Positions 18,376 through 29,215 are shown, counted from the stretch's first letter. The stretch is DNA of 64,000 nt from Syntrophotalea acetylenica (GCF_001888165.1 NZ_CP015455.1:1172001-1236000), one strand, 5' to 3'. The notes: generated from the sequence alone by a model not told the origin. Program-made: numbers and translations.

Positions 18376-19773
18376 TTAAAAGATGACGCTTTTAAACTTG
18401 TACTCCCACTGCAAAAAAGCCCAGGTCGCCTGTTTGTGCGATGCAACGTTTTCAGCGAATTCGTCAGGCCAGAAATGCCCGAAGCCCGCCATGAGCGTGT
18501 GGTTTTTGAAATAAGTTAAAGTCGCGAGGATGTCGATTTCCTTGCCCACGTCACTGCCACTGGCGCCTGTTGGATCACGGTACAGCTTTTTATTGAGGGA
18601 CCAGCCGTCATGGCGATCCGCCAGACTGAATTGATGCACTTCCCCTTTGATTGTCAGCCAGTTGCGCGGTTTGACGGTAAGGCTGGCTTCGAGGTCTTCC
18701 AGGTTGCTCCAGGAAAAAAGATTCATGCGCCCGTACATTTTATCCTTGGCTCCGAAAGCTTCATGGAAGGTTTCATTTTTACCGTCCTTGGGGTTGCTGT
18801 CCCCCGAGGCATAGCTGTAAGAAATGCCCAGGCGGGGTTTCCAGGCGGTGGGGAAGGTGTAGGCAAGCATGGCGTGATAACCGTAGGCATCAATGTCATC
18901 TTTGGCAAAATCCCCTTCCTCCTTGAGGTAGGTTCCCTCCAGATCCCATCCTTTCATCGAGGCTTTCAAGTGTGCGCCGACATACCACGAATCGAGATTG
19001 TCTGCCGTTTTGTTGACCTCGCCGGCGTAATTCGGGTGATCGTCCTTTTTGGTGAATGCCATTGGTTCAAAGACAAGTTTAAGCGGCTTTTCCAATAGTT
19101 CGAAGTGGCCATACACTGCCAGGCTCTCATAACCATGCCGATGATTGAGGCTGAAGCTGTTGACTTCATGCAGCATGGTCTGGCCGTAGAAGACATCCAC
19201 GAAGCCCCGGTTGAAGACCCAGGACAATTTGGCGGCATCCCAGATCCATCTGCCGGAGTTGCCCCATTCGCCAGGGCCAAAAACCCGGTTGTCGCCATAG
19301 GCAATTTTCTGCCGCCCCGCCTTGAATCCAAGGCCGGAATCCAGGATATCCTTGACATCGATGTAGGTCTCGTAAAGCTCCAGGCGGTCTTTCTGCGGAT
19401 GGTTGATCCTTTCAAACGTCTTGTTGTAAAAATCATTATCCGATAGGGCATAATCCCAGACCTCCGCATGTTGTCCCCAAAGAGCGACATGGATGTTTTT
19501 TGTAGGATACCAATCCAGCCCCATTCTCAGCCTTCCCAGCAAAAAACCGTCATTGGCTTTGCCCGCTCCGGGATTGTCTCCATAAAATTTCTGGTTAAAA
19601 CTATTCTGGAATTCGTATCTTGCCCTGACATGAGTGCTGAAAGTAAGCTTTGGTTTGGAGGCTTCCTGGGCCTGTACGCAAAAATTACGCGACGTGAGAA
19701 CTGCGGGTATGATGAAGTTAAAGACAAAAGCCAATAAGCAGATTTTTGAAAAACGAAGTTTTCCTTTTGACAT
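18376..19773 (-). CDS. Alginate-export/porin-like outer membrane beta-barrel
   Basis: A 465-residue protein with a signal peptide (ICLLAFVFNFIIPAVLTS) and alternating hydrophobic/polar strands rich in aromatic residues, ending in Phe (EYKFKSVIF) as outer-membrane barrels do. The pattern LTFSTHVRARYEFQNSF, LGRLRMGLDWYPTKNIHVALWGQ and LGFKAGRQKIAYGDNRVFG is that of the alginate_exp / DUF1302-like porin group. It leads the ABC operon and probably supplies outer-membrane passage for the same solute. ATG at 19773 is preceded by GGAGG. Confidence 0.8.
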   Translation of the reverse strand: MSKGKLRFSKICLLAFVFNFIIPAVLTSRNFCVQAQEASKPKLTFSTHVRARYEFQNSFNQKFYGDNPGAGKANDGFLLGRLRMGLDWYPTKNIHVALWGQHAEVWDYALSDNDFYNKTFERINHPQKDRLELYETYIDVKDILDSGLGFKAGRQKIAYGDNRVFGPGEWGNSGRWIWDAAKLSWVFNRGFVDVFYGQTMLHEVNSFSLNHRHGYESLAVYGHFELLEKPLKLVFEPMAFTKKDDHPNYAGEVNKTADNLDSWYVGAHLKASMKGWDLEGTYLKEEGDFAKDDIDAYGYHAMLAYTFPTAWKPRLGISYSYASGDSNPKDGKNETFHEAFGAKDKMYGRMNLFSWSNLEDLEASLTVKPRNWLTIKGEVHQFSLADRHDGWSLNKKLYRDPTGASGSDVGKEIDILATLTYFKNHTLMAGFGHFWPDEFAENVASHKQATWAFLQWEYKFKSVIF

Positions 19774-20454
19774 TTTTCCCTCCATGTTTTGGATTAAAAT
19801 TTCCTCCAGGATCAGCTCGGCTAAAATTTAAAATAGACATAGATAAGATAGTGTGCACCCGGAAACTCTGGATGGATACCGAGTGGTTTGCATACGCAAA
19901 ACGCACAATTTTCCGTGGTGGCAAAAAAATTAAGGGGTTGCGCGGAGGCGTAAATCGGTACACGTGTATCGCGCGCAGGATAGCAAAGTGGACAGCCTCC
20001 GGAGAAACAGCCTGAGTCGCAAGCAAGCCCGCGGATTGAGGGCCCCACGGCGGATAAGGGCCGTTTCCGGGTGGCCGCTCAATATTCAACGAAAACCTGA
20101 TGATTTATTTAACGAATCACTTTTTTCGATACGGCATCAAAGCAGTTTTTTGACGTCTGCCTGATTTTTGGCAGGACGCAAAATTTCGTGTTTCCAATCC
20201 TGAAAGCACGATAATTTCATGCGGATTTCCGCAAGAATGCAAAATCGAAGCAACAAGAAATGCTGTATTGGGCTTGTAGGGTAAATCCTGGTAGTTACAT
20301 TGCAATATAGATAAAACTAACATCTATCTGAATAAAATAGATATGTACTACGATACATAACGAAATCGAAAACTATTGTCAATGAAATTTCCGATTTTTT
20401 TAAAAATTGTTGAGCGCAAGAGCAACAAGACCGTGGAGTAGGGAGATTTACGAT
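19774..20454. other. Long intergenic region upstream of porin operon
   Basis: This 680-base stretch holds a diverged copy of the intergenic repeat element (19851-20078) and, beyond it, AT-rich sequence (20080-20400) with no convincing reading frame. The leader of the porin gene lies at 19774-19850. I looked for molybdenum/tungsten cofactor riboswitch or ModE-type palindromes and could not support either by eye. Confidence 0.5.
19851..20078 (-). repeat. Diverged long copy of the intergenic MITE-like element
   Basis: It begins GTGTGCACCCGGAAACTC...GGATGGATAC and ends CCGTTTCCGGGTGGCCGC. In between are the shared blocks ATGGATACCGAGTGG, GGGGTTGCGCGGAGGCGTA, ATCGGTAC, AAGCAAGCC and GCGGATTGA, in the same order as the complement of the 33.3-kb copy. 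It carries an extra internal stretch of about 50 bases. No clear target duplication remains, so it is probably an older copy. Confidence 0.7.
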
Positions 20455-20501
20455 GAAGAAACAAAAAAGGGAGCCTGTCAGGCTCCCTTTTTTGTTTCTT
20501 C
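20455..20501. terminator. Strong bidirectional terminator after pyrE
   Basis: A long perfect inverted repeat: GAAGAAACAAAAAAGGGAGCC / GGCTCCCTTTTTTGTTTCTTC with a five-base loop. The T run follows the GC stem on both strands. It ends the minus-strand purine/pyrE run. Confidence 0.9.
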
Positions 20502-20528
20502 ATGAGTAGGAAAATCTATGGCAAAAAG

Positions 20529-21086
20529 TCAGTCGGCCACGATCTGGCTTTTGGTGAAAATGGAGCGCAATTGCAAGCCGGCCGCTTCCACGATTTCACG
20601 GCCACCTTCCTGACGATCCACCAAAGTGATGATACCGAGGACTTCGAGCCCCTCCTGGCGGGCGCGTTCGACGGCTTTGAGCGCCGATCCGCCGGTGGTC
20701 AGAACGTCTTCCACAATGACCACCCGGGCGCCGGGACGCAGGTTTTTGCGGCCTTCAAGCCATTGACCGGTGCCATGGCCCTTGGGTTCCTTGCGGATGA
20801 TAAAGGCCGGGATCGGCGTGTCGCCCATGGAGCTGACCAGCGCGGCGGCGGTGGCGATGGGATCGGCGCCCAGGGTCAGCCCGCCGACGCCCTCGATGGG
20901 GGCGGGAAAGTGTGCCAGTTCTTCGAGTACGGCCTTGCCGACCAGCATGGCTCCCCGGGGATGCAGGGTGGTCTGCTTGCCGTCGAAATAGAAATTGCTT
21001 TTGCGGCCGGAAGCCAGGGTGACTTCCCGTTCTTCGTAGGATAGCTTGCGGATGATTTCCTTAAGTTCTGCGCGATCGCTGGTCAA
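20529..21086 (-). CDS. pyrE: Orotate phosphoribosyltransferase
   Basis: A 185-residue PRTase converting orotate and PRPP to OMP in pyrimidine synthesis. The PRPP-binding signature VVIVEDVLTTGGSALKAVE and the N-terminal ASGRKSNFYFDGKQTTLHP are diagnostic, with GGLTLGADPIA between. I prefer the TTG at 21086, because AGGAG lies 8 bases upstream of it, over a TTG at 21113 lacking such a site. It is the last gene of the pur run. Confidence 0.92.
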   Translation of the reverse strand: MTSDRAELKEIIRKLSYEEREVTLASGRKSNFYFDGKQTTLHPRGAMLVGKAVLEELAHFPAPIEGVGGLTLGADPIATAAALVSSMGDTPIPAFIIRKEPKGHGTGQWLEGRKNLRPGARVVIVEDVLTTGGSALKAVERARQEGLEVLGIITLVDRQEGGREIVEAAGLQLRSIFTKSQIVAD

Positions 21087-21131
21087 AACTTTATCTCCTG
21101 TCGTGATATTCAATGCGCTGCAACGGGGCCA

Positions 21132-22538
21132 TCAAAACAGCCCGAGCTGGTCGTCCGATTTCAGCCGGGGGAATTTTACCGGATAGTTGCCGCTGAAGCA
21201 GGCCTCGCAAAAGTAGCCGTTGGCGCCCCTGGGGGCACCGGCGATTTCCAGCATTCCCTGCAGGGAAAGGTAGCCCAGAGAATCGGCCGTAATGTATTTG
21301 CAGATTTCCTCGGTCGTATGGGAGGAAGCGATCAGCTCCTTGCGGGTCGGCGTGTCGATGCCGTAAAAACATGGATAGGCCGTCGGCGGTGACGAAACGC
21401 GCATGTGGATCTCTTTGGCACCGGCATGGCGGAGCATTTTGATGATTTTCCGGGAGGTGGTGCCGCGTACCACCGAATCGTCGATCACCACGACCCTTTT
21501 GCCTTCCAGGACCTCGCGGATGGCGTTGAGTTTGATCTTGACGCCGAAATGGCGGATGGATTGCTGGGGTTCGATGAAGGTGCGGCCTACGTAATGGTTG
21601 CGGATCAACCCCATTTCAAAGGGAATGCCCGATTCCTCCGCATACCCGATAGCCGCCGGAACGCCGGAGTCGGGTATGGGGATGACGATGTCGGCGTCGA
21701 CCTGATGCTCGCGCGCCAGCTGATGGCCGAACCCTTTGCGCACCCGGTAGACCTGCTGGCCGAAGACGGTGCTGTCGGGGCGCGCGAAGTAGACGAATTC
21801 AAAGATGCAGGGCGAAGGGGTGCGTTCCTCGAAGGGATGATAGGAGGTCATGCCGTTCTTGTCGAACACGACCATTTCTCCGGGCTCGATTTCGCGCAGC
21901 AACCTGGCTTCGATAAGATCCAGAGCACAGGTCTCGGAGGCCACGACATAGGCTCCGTCCACTTCGCCAAGCACCAGGGGCCGGAATCCATGGGGGTCGC
22001 GGACCGCTACCATGCGTGTTTCGGTGAGAAACACCAGGCTGTAGGCGCCCCGAACCCGGCGCAGGGCTTCGGAAATACGGTCGGGCAGGGCATCGCTCTG
22101 GGACCTCGCCAGCAGGTGAATGATAACCTCGGTGTCGGCGGTGGTGGAGAAGATGGAGCCTTTTTCCTCCAGTTCGTTGCGGATTTCCTGGGCGTTGACC
22201 AGATTGCCGTTATGAGCCACCGCCACGCTGCCGCGGGCGTAATCCACGGCGATGGGCTGGCAGTTGCGGATGCTGTCGCCACCCGCCGTCGAGTAGCGGA
22301 CATGACCGATGGAGGCCTTGCCGGGAAGTTTATTGAAAATTTCGTCGTCTTTGAAGACGTCCGCCACCAGGCCGCTGCCGAGATGGGTTCGCAGGCGCGT
22401 GCCGTCAGCCGTCGATATGCCGCAGCTTTCCTGGCCGCGATGCTGCAGGGCGTAAAGCCCGAGATAAGTCATGTTGGCGGCTTCGGGGTGATTGAAGATC
22501 CCGAAAACGCCGCATTCATCTTCGTATTTGTCAAACAT
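21132..22538 (-). CDS. purF: Amidophosphoribosyltransferase
   Basis: A 468-residue enzyme catalysing the first step of purine synthesis (PRPP plus Gln to phosphoribosylamine). The N-terminal glutaminase has the nucleophile Cys9 in DECGVFGIF after a short propeptide, then [12 protein letters not shown]. The PRTase domain has [17 protein letters not shown]. Cys residues around IYPCFYGID and the C-terminal [11 protein letters not shown] are the Fe-S ligand positions of the B. subtilis-type enzyme. It lies downstream of purL-purQ after a 178-base spacer. Confidence 0.95.
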   Translation of the reverse strand: MFDKYEDECGVFGIFNHPEAANMTYLGLYALQHRGQESCGISTADGTRLRTHLGSGLVADVFKDDEIFNKLPGKASIGHVRYSTAGGDSIRNCQPIAVDYARGSVAVAHNGNLVNAQEIRNELEEKGSIFSTTADTEVIIHLLARSQSDALPDRISEALRRVRGAYSLVFLTETRMVAVRDPHGFRPLVLGEVDGAYVVASETCALDLIEARLLREIEPGEMVVFDKNGMTSYHPFEERTPSPCIFEFVYFARPDSTVFGQQVYRVRKGFGHQLAREHQVDADIVIPIPDSGVPAAIGYAEESGIPFEMGLIRNHYVGRTFIEPQQSIRHFGVKIKLNAIREVLEGKRVVVIDDSVVRGTTSRKIIKMLRHAGAKEIHMRVSSPPTAYPCFYGIDTPTRKELIASSHTTEEICKYITADSLGYLSLQGMLEIAGAPRGANGYFCEACFSGNYPVKFPRLKSDDQLGLF

Positions 22539-22716
22539 GAGTCAGAAACGCTCCCCGTTTTATGCCGTATGGCCGCTGCGCTGAATGGCATCACGGCCCG
22601 AAATGTTCACTATACCACGCTCAAGGCAGGTTGTGTCTCGCTGCTGACGCGGCATCTGCGTGGTGTCCGCAGGTCGGTAAAGAGCCCATTCGGTCTTTGC
22701 GAATGGGCTCTGCGGG

Positions 22717-23544
22717 TCAAAGCAGTTCGTCGCGAATGAACCGAACGGCATTTTTGTACAGCCACAATCCCATCCCATCCTCCGGCAGATCCGTTTCGCG
22801 GGTCCAGCGGGGGTGATGGGTGCGGTGCACATAGGCCTCGGGGTGCGGCATCAGGCCGAACAGACGCCCCGTTTCATCGCAAAGCCCGGCGATTGCCGCT
22901 GTCGACCCGTTGGGGTTGAGCGGGTAGTCCATGGTCGTCGCGCTGTAATCCGGCAGACAATATTTGAGCACGCCCAGATGTTTTTCCTCGATCTTTTTCA
23001 GGTTTGCTTCGCTGTCAACCACGAGTTTGCCTTCGCCATGACGCACCGGCAGGGTAATGCCGTCCAGCCCCCGGGTGAAGACGCAGGGGGATGCGGGATC
23101 GGCCTTCAGGTAGACCCAGCGGTCTTCGAAACGGCCGTTGTCGTTGAAGGTCAGGGTCGCGGTCTGGGTAAAGTCGCCGCCGAAGGCGGGGAGCAGCCCC
23201 ATCTTGACCATCAGCTGAAAGCCATTACAGACTCCCATGATGAGTTTGCCGTCGGCGATGAATTTGCGCAGGTGTTCACTCAGATGCTCGGTGCTGCCCT
23301 TGATCGGCGCATGCAGCAGGCGGTTGGCGCCGGCCTTGGCGCTGCCGAGGTCGTCGCCGTCGAGAAATCCGCCGGCCAGGTTGAGGAAATGGTAGTCCTG
23401 CAGCAGGGCCCGGCCGCTCAGCAGTTCGGAGATGTGAACGATATCGACCACATCGGCACCGCCCAGGCGGCAGGCATGGGCCGTTTCCCGTTCGCAGTTG
23501 GTGCCGTTGCCGGCAATGACGATAGCACGTACTTGTTTCGACAT
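22717..23544 (-). CDS. purQ: FGAM synthase, glutaminase subunit
   Basis: A 275-residue class I glutamine amidotransferase that feeds ammonia to PurL. Nucleophile Cys is in IMGVCNGFQLM; the catalytic His/Glu pair is in LMPHPEAYVH. The start VRAIVIAGNGTNCERET is typical of PurQ. It begins three bases after the purL stop, so the two are translationally linked. Confidence 0.94.
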   Translation of the reverse strand: MSKQVRAIVIAGNGTNCERETAHACRLGGADVVDIVHISELLSGRALLQDYHFLNLAGGFLDGDDLGSAKAGANRLLHAPIKGSTEHLSEHLRKFIADGKLIMGVCNGFQLMVKMGLLPAFGGDFTQTATLTFNDNGRFEDRWVYLKADPASPCVFTRGLDGITLPVRHGEGKLVVDSEANLKKIEEKHLGVLKYCLPDYSATTMDYPLNPNGSTAAIAGLCDETGRLFGLMPHPEAYVHRTHHPRWTRETDLPEDGMGLWLYKNAVRFIRDELL

Positions 23545-23547
23545 GAT

Positions 23548-26528
23548 TTACATCTCCCTTAACGGCGCCTGCCACGCCTCTTTGAGATCATTGATATCGG
23601 CCCGCACCAGAATCTCGCCGCCGAGGCCAACGATGCGCAGTTCCCTGCCCTCGGTAACGGTGCCGAGCAGGGAGAGGTCCTGGCCGGCGAACAGTTTTTC
23701 GAAGGCGGCCTTATGATCCGGCTTGATGGTGACCAGCAGGCGGCTGGCCGTTTCGGAGAACAGTACCGCATCCTCCCGCAGCACGCCCTCGCACTTGACC
23801 TTGCGCAGATCGACCTGTATGCCGAAGCCGCCGGCGAAAGCCGTTTCGGCCAGTGCCACGCCGAGTCCGCCATCGGAAAGGTCATGGCAGCTGGCCAGCA
23901 GGCTCTGTTGCTGGGCGCGGTTCAGGGTGCGGTAACGCCGCAATGCGGTGTTGGCATCGACGGTGGGGACATTTTTGCCCAGGTGGCCCAGCATGTCGTA
24001 ATATTCCGAACCGCCCAGCTCGTTGCGGGTGACGCCGAGCAGATAGACCAGGTCGCCCGGGCGTTTGGCATCCATGGTCACGCCTTTGCGGATGTCATCG
24101 ACCTTGCCGATAACCGAAAAGAGCACCGTCGGCGGAATGGAGATTTTGGTGTCGCCGATCTGGTAGTCGTTTTTCATGGAGTCCTTGCCGGAAATCAGCG
24201 GCACGCCGAAAGCCAGGCAGTAGTCGTACAGGGCCTTGTTGGCCCGCACCAGTTGGGCGGCCTTGTAGGTGCCGTCCGGGGTTTTGTCACTCTGTACGGG
24301 ATCGCACCAGCAGAAGTTGTCGAGACCGGCGACATGCTCGATATTGCCGCCGACGGCCACGTAGTTGCGCAGGCCTTCGTCGATGGCGCAGGCCATCATG
24401 TGGTAGGTATCGATGTCGCTGTAGCGCGGCGTGATGCCATGGGCCACCACCACCCCCTCGAAGGAGTCGGGCAGAGGGCGGATCATGGCGGCATCGGCCG
24501 GACCGTCGTTGGCGATACCGACCAGCGGTTTGAGCACGGTGCCGGCCTGGACTTCGTGGTCGTAGCGCCGTACCACACTTTCCTTGGAGCAGATGTTCAG
24601 GCGTCCAAGCATGTGCCGCAGGGTTGCTTCCACGTCGAGGGGCTGGGCGAATTCCGGTTCTTTATGGTCGCGGTTTTCCCAGCGGGCCTGCAGTTGCAAT
24701 TGGGGCACACCGCTATGGAGGAACGCCATGGGCAGGTAGGTAACGGTTTTACCGTTATACAGGCAGTGGTAGTAACCGGAGTCGTTGAAGTTGCCAAGGT
24801 CGGTGGCTTCGACGTCCATTTCTCTGGCCAGGGCGATAAATGCCTCGGTTTTGTCGGGGGGACCGCGACGGTCATGCGTTCCTGGGCTTCCGAGATGAGA
24901 ATCTCCCAGGGTTGCAGCCCGGAGTATTTGAGCGGCGCCCGATCGAGGTGCATCTCGAAGCCGCCGGTATCTTCAGCCATTTCGCCGACGGAAGAGGAAA
25001 GGCCACCGGCGCCGTTGTCGGTGATGGAATTGTACAGACCGCGGTCGCGGGCGATGATCAAAAAGTCGAACATGCGCTTCTGGGTAATGGGATCGCCGAT
25101 CTGCACCGCGGTGGCCGGAGAGCCCTCATGCAACTCCTCCGAAGAGAAGGTGGCGCCATGAATGCCGTCCTTGCCGATGCGTCCGCCAACCATCATGATG
25201 CGGTCTCCGGGCAAGGCCTGCTTGACGTGTCCCGGCTTGCCGTGGATTTCGGCCGGCATCAGGGCGGCGGTGCCGCAGTAGACCAGCGGCTTGCCGGCGA
25301 AGCGGTCATCGAAGATGATGGATCCGTTGACCGTTGGCACGCCGCTTTTATTGCCGCCATGCTCGACGCCTTCCACGACGCCTTCGAAAATGCGGCGCGG
25401 ATGCAGCAGGCGCGGCGGAAGCGGTTCGCTGTAAAAAGGCGAGGCGAAGCAGAAGACGTCGGTGTTGAAGATAAGCCGGGCGCCCATGCCGGTACCGAAG
25501 GGGTCGCGATTGACGCCGACAATGCCGGTCAACGCTCCGCCGTAGGGATCGAGGGCGCTGGGGCTATTATGGGTTTCGACCTTGAAAACCAGGCTCCAGT
25601 CGTCGTTGAAACGGATCACTCCGGCGTTGTCCTTGAACACCGACAGGCAGAAGTCTCTTTTGCCTTTGGCGGCCCGCACGTCACGGGTGGCGCCGACGAT
25701 AAAGGTTTTGAACAGGGAGTCGATGGTTTCGGATTTGCCTTCGCCATCTTCGTAGTCGATACGGGCCGAGAAGATCTTGTGCTTGCAGTGCTCGCTCCAG
25801 GTCTGGGCCAGGGCTTCAAGCTCCACATCGGTCAGACAGGCGGTCAGTCCCATTTTTTTTCGATCGGCCTGATTTTGCGGATCGTTGGCAAACGCCTGGA
25901 TGGCTTTCATTTCCTCCAGGTTGAGAGCCAGCACGCCTTCGCGGCTGATGCGCATCAACTCCTCGTCGGAGACGTTCAGGTCGATCTCCAGCACTTTGGG
26001 TTCGGCGGTGGAAACCACCTTGGGAACTGTTACCGGCACCCCGTTTTCCCGGTCGAATTTCGCCGCCGGAATGATTGTCCAGCGCTGAATCAGACCGTTA
26101 CCGAGAAATCCGGCGGCGATGCGTTCGGCATCTGCTTCATCGATTTTTCCCGACAGAAGGTACTGTACGGAGGTGTAGACTCCTTCATCGGCGGTAAACC
26201 GGCGCCCGACAAGATACTGGATGGCTTCCCGCGATGTGCGGCCGACGTTGTCGGTGACACCGGGCCGGAAGCCGACCTCGACAAGCACATCGAAACCTTC
26301 GGCCACAGGCTGGTTGATGGCATAGTGCTGGATCACCGGGTCGGAAAAGGGGCCTTGCGCGGCAGCTTCGATTTCCTTGCGGGACAGATCGGCATCGACG
26401 GTGTAGACATCGATGGTTTTTACCTGATCCAGTTCGATTCCAAGATGTTCGCGGATCTCACGCTTGACGCGTTCGCCGCGTGCATCGCGGATGCCTTCTT
26501 TCAGTCCGACTTCTATTCTCCAGGCCAT
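23548..26528 (-). CDS. purL: FGAM synthase large subunit, frameshifted at a C tract
   Basis: Joined length is 993 residues. An N-terminal PurS-like region (residues 1-150, [16 protein letters not shown]) is followed by two AIR-synthase-like halves; [30 protein letters not shown] and [14 protein letters not shown] mark the ATP and FGAR sites. The C-terminal amidotransferase domain is absent, supplied by purQ. The frame breaks at the run at 24856-24861 (six G on the plus strand). One more base restores [19 protein letters not shown], exactly the family sequence. ATG at 26528 has AAGGAGA upstream. Probably an intact gene. Confidence 0.92.
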
Positions 26529-26720
26529 TATGCTCTCCTTGGCAAGGGTGAACCGGTAACGGTCGCCCGGCATCTGGTGCGCCACGGTGTCGTGCATGAC
26601 TCACCGGTGCAGCGATGCGCACGGCCGACTTCCGGGACATCGTCTTTCAAAAATTCAAACAAAATTCATTGCGGGCCGGCAAAAATGCGATCCGCCGCCG
26701 GAACCGGCGCTGCGACTGCC

Positions 26721-27491
26721 CTAACAGCCAAAACAGATGCTCGGCCTGTCCTGGCAGCCGACGAACAGTTGCGTTGAAAAAGCTTTTATATCATTGAGCG
26801 CCTTGCGCGCACAGTCTTCCGCCAGTTGAGGGGTGTTGTTGGCTTCACTCAGATGCGCGAGCAAAACCGCCTCCAGCCCCGGCCAGGCGAGGCTGCGCAA
26901 AAGTTCGGCGGACTCCCGGTTGGACAGATGTCCGTGCCGGCTGCGGATACGCTGCTTTAAATGCCACGGATACGGACCGTCGCGCAGCAGATCTTCGTCA
27001 TGGTTCGATTCGAGAACCAGTACCCGGCACCCCTGAAAACGATCGATGACCAGTCGGGTAGCGAGTCCCAGGTCGGTTGCGATGCCGATTTTGCCTGATG
27101 ACGTTTCCAGGATGAAGCCGGTTGGAGCCGCGGCATCATGGGTAACGGGAACGGTATGGACTATCAGGTCCCTGAGGCAAAAGGTGTCGCCGGAGTCGAA
27201 TGCGATGGTCTGTGTCAGTTTTCCCGCATGGGGCAGCGCTTCGCGTGTTGCGTGATGAATGTGTACGGGCAGTTTCCAGCGGCGGGAAACAGGACCGAGC
27301 CCCCGACAGTGGTCGCCATGTTCATGCGTCACAAGGAGCGCGTCAAGCTGCTCGGGGCTTTTCCCAATAGCGTTCAGCCGGTTACCGATTTCGCGGGCTG
27401 AAAGGCCTGCGTCGATCAGCAACCGGCTCTCGGCGGTTTCGACATAAATAGCGTTGCCTTTGCTGCCGCTGGCCAGCAGACAGATTTGCAC
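26721..27491 (-). CDS. MBL-fold metallo-hydrolase (WalJ/YycJ-like)
   Basis: A 256-residue metallo-beta-lactamase-fold protein: LLASGSKGNAIYVET at the start, the metal motif LLVTHEHGDHCRG (HxHxDH), GIATDLGLAT, ESNHDEDLL and LAHLSEANNTP. These match the YycJ/WalJ group of putative exonucleases or hydrolases. The tail ends in Cys-rich FVGCQDRPSICFGC. It lies about 190 bases upstream of purL on the same strand. Confidence 0.88.
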   Translation of the reverse strand: MQICLLASGSKGNAIYVETAESRLLIDAGLSAREIGNRLNAIGKSPEQLDALLVTHEHGDHCRGLGPVSRRWKLPVHIHHATREALPHAGKLTQTIAFDSGDTFCLRDLIVHTVPVTHDAAAPTGFILETSSGKIGIATDLGLATRLVIDRFQGCRVLVLESNHDEDLLRDGPYPWHLKQRIRSRHGHLSNRESAELLRSLAWPGLEAVLLAHLSEANNTPQLAEDCARKALNDIKAFSTQLFVGCQDRPSICFGC

Positions 27492-28213
27492 GATGCCTCC
27501 CTGTTCCCCAACGGCGGAGCGCCGTTTATATACCGGAAAATAACCGCATTCGCAAGATAAAACAAGCCGTCACCGAGTTGATTTTGCAGGATCTTTCCAC
27601 GGGATTTTAAAATTCCGGGGATGTCTTTGTGCCGGCTTTTCTGCCCGGGTGGCAGGGGCGGGCGATTAAAATCGAGGACGGTATTGTCGTTGCGGACGCT
27701 ATTCTGGCGTCAGTTTCATGGAAGTCTGCAGTTGCATGTTGGCGTTTTGGAGTTGCCGAAGCGGAAGTAGAGAAAAAGCGAGTTTTCTTTCTGCTTGTAT
27801 TCTGTTTGGCAAGGAATGAAGCTGGTATCCATCCGGAAACTCCGGATGGATACTAAATAACATATTGCGCTTTCCGGTACAAGATTCCGCTGGCTCGGGG
27901 ATGGGAAAGCGGTTGACGGCCAAAGGGCTATTGGCTATTATCAATCGCTAACTTTGATGGCGTCGCTAAAACCCGCCAACTTCCGCGTCGCTGTAATTTC
28001 CTCACTGTTTCGACGTGCCTGAGTACGTCTCACTGCCTGGCAATTACAGGCGCTTCATTTGGCACTTTTTGCCTGGCCGTCCAATCTGCCGCTTTTTGCA
28101 GAAATATCAACACTGGGTTTCTGAATTGTTTATTCAAATACTCGGTTTTGCGTGTTGTTTTCGGCTTCGAGGGATGTTCGGGGCCTTATTCCAAGTTCGG
28201 GAGCACCAGAGAA
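27492..28213. other. Intergenic region between MBL gene and gap
   Basis: This 720-base divergent intergenic region has no supported gene. It holds one short palindromic repeat (27824-27852). Further on, a patch around 27970-28080 has CTGTAATT and AATTACAG inverted arms about 60 bases apart, of the type seen in dispersed intergenic repeats; I could not name it. The gap promoter was not identified. Confidence 0.4.
27824..27852. repeat. Palindromic ATCCGGAA repeat, hairpin only
   Basis: A 29-base palindrome, GTATCCATCCGGAAAC followed by TCCGGATGGATAC. It equals the hairpin that forms one end of the 33.3-kb element, standing alone here without the rest. Confidence 0.7.
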
Positions 28214-29215
28214 ATGGCGGTAAAAATAGCAATAAACGGCTTCGGTCGCATCGGGCGCAGTATTTTTCGCGCCGCCTGGGCGGCACCGGATGTCGAAATC
28301 GTGGCGATCAATGACCTGAATTCCGCGCAAGTGCTGGCCCACTTGCTCAAATATGACTCCGTGCGCGGGATTTTCTCTCCTCCCGTGCAGGCTACCGACA
28401 GCGGGCTGATGGTGGGAGGTCGCCTGGTCAGGGTCTGTGAAATTCAGCAACCCGCCGAGCTGCCGTGGCGGGAAATGGGCATCGATATCGTTCTGGAAGC
28501 GACGGGCAAATTCACCGAGCGCGCCAAGGCGGCGCAACATCTCGATGCGGGGGCGGGGCGTGTAATCATCACGGCGCCGGGCATTGGTGAGGACATCACT
28601 TTGTGCATGGGAATCAACCATCGAAAATATGATCCGGCGTTGCACCGGGTGATATCCAATGCTTCCTGTACCACCAATTGTCTGGCGCCGGTGGCCAAGG
28701 TTCTGATGGAGAGTTTCGGCATTGTCAAAGGCATGATGACCACCGTGCATGCCTATACCAATGGGCAGCAGATCCTCGACTATCCCGCCAGGGACCTGCG
28801 TCGGGCGCGGGCCGCGGCGCTTTCCATGATTCCCACGACAACCGGTGCGGCGCGCGCTGTCGCCAAGGTGTTGCCGGAACTCGCCGGCCGTCTGGACGGC
28901 ATTGCGGTGCGGGTTCCCACGCCAAACGTGTCCCTCATATCCCTGGTGACGGAAACGCGGCAGCCTACCGATATCGCGGCTGTCAACCATGCGTTGCAGA
29001 CCGCCGCCGAAGGTGCTCTGAAGGGCATCATGGGTTATTGCGAGGAACCGCTGGTTTCCGTCGACTTCAACGGCAACCCCGCCTCCTCGGTGATCGATGC
29101 CATGTCTACCAACGTTCTCGGTGGCAACATGGTCAAGGTTCTCGCCTGGTACGACAACGAATGGGGGTATTCCAACCGGGTCGTCGATCTGGTGCGGCAT
29201 GTTGCAAGTTGCTGA
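28214..29215 (+). CDS. gap: Type I glyceraldehyde-3-phosphate dehydrogenase
   Basis: A 333-residue NAD-dependent dehydrogenase. The N-terminal VKIAINGFGRIGRSIFRA binds NAD; the catalytic Cys152 lies in SNASCTTNCLAP; the downstream HAYTNGQQILD, RAAALSMIPTTTGAARAV and WYDNEWGYSNRVVDL are standard. It catalyses G3P to 1,3-bisphosphoglycerate. Homology starts at the ATG at 28214; an upstream in-frame ATG at 28148 is not supported. It leads the gap-pgk-tpiA-secG cluster. Confidence 0.95.
   Translation: MAVKIAINGFGRIGRSIFRAAWAAPDVEIVAINDLNSAQVLAHLLKYDSVRGIFSPPVQATDSGLMVGGRLVRVCEIQQPAELPWREMGIDIVLEATGKFTERAKAAQHLDAGAGRVIITAPGIGEDITLCMGINHRKYDPALHRVISNASCTTNCLAPVAKVLMESFGIVKGMMTTVHAYTNGQQILDYPARDLRRARAAALSMIPTTTGAARAVAKVLPELAGRLDGIAVRVPTPNVSLISLVTETRQPTDIAAVNHALQTAAEGALKGIMGYCEEPLVSVDFNGNPASSVIDAMSTNVLGGNMVKVLAWYDNEWGYSNRVVDLVRHVASC

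Noticed and set aside
19774-19850. Molybdenum/tungsten cofactor riboswitch or ModE site before the porin gene
   Set aside because: Leader is short and AT-rich; I could not find the expected paired elements or palindrome by eye.
21405-22739. 444-codon open frame opposite purF
   Set aside because: Antisense to purF with no recognisable motif; explained by codon bias of the real gene.
24840-26777. 645-codon open frame on the plus strand opposite purL
   Set aside because: It is the antisense of a strongly conserved purL region, with no recognisable domain; long shadow frames are common in GC-rich genes.
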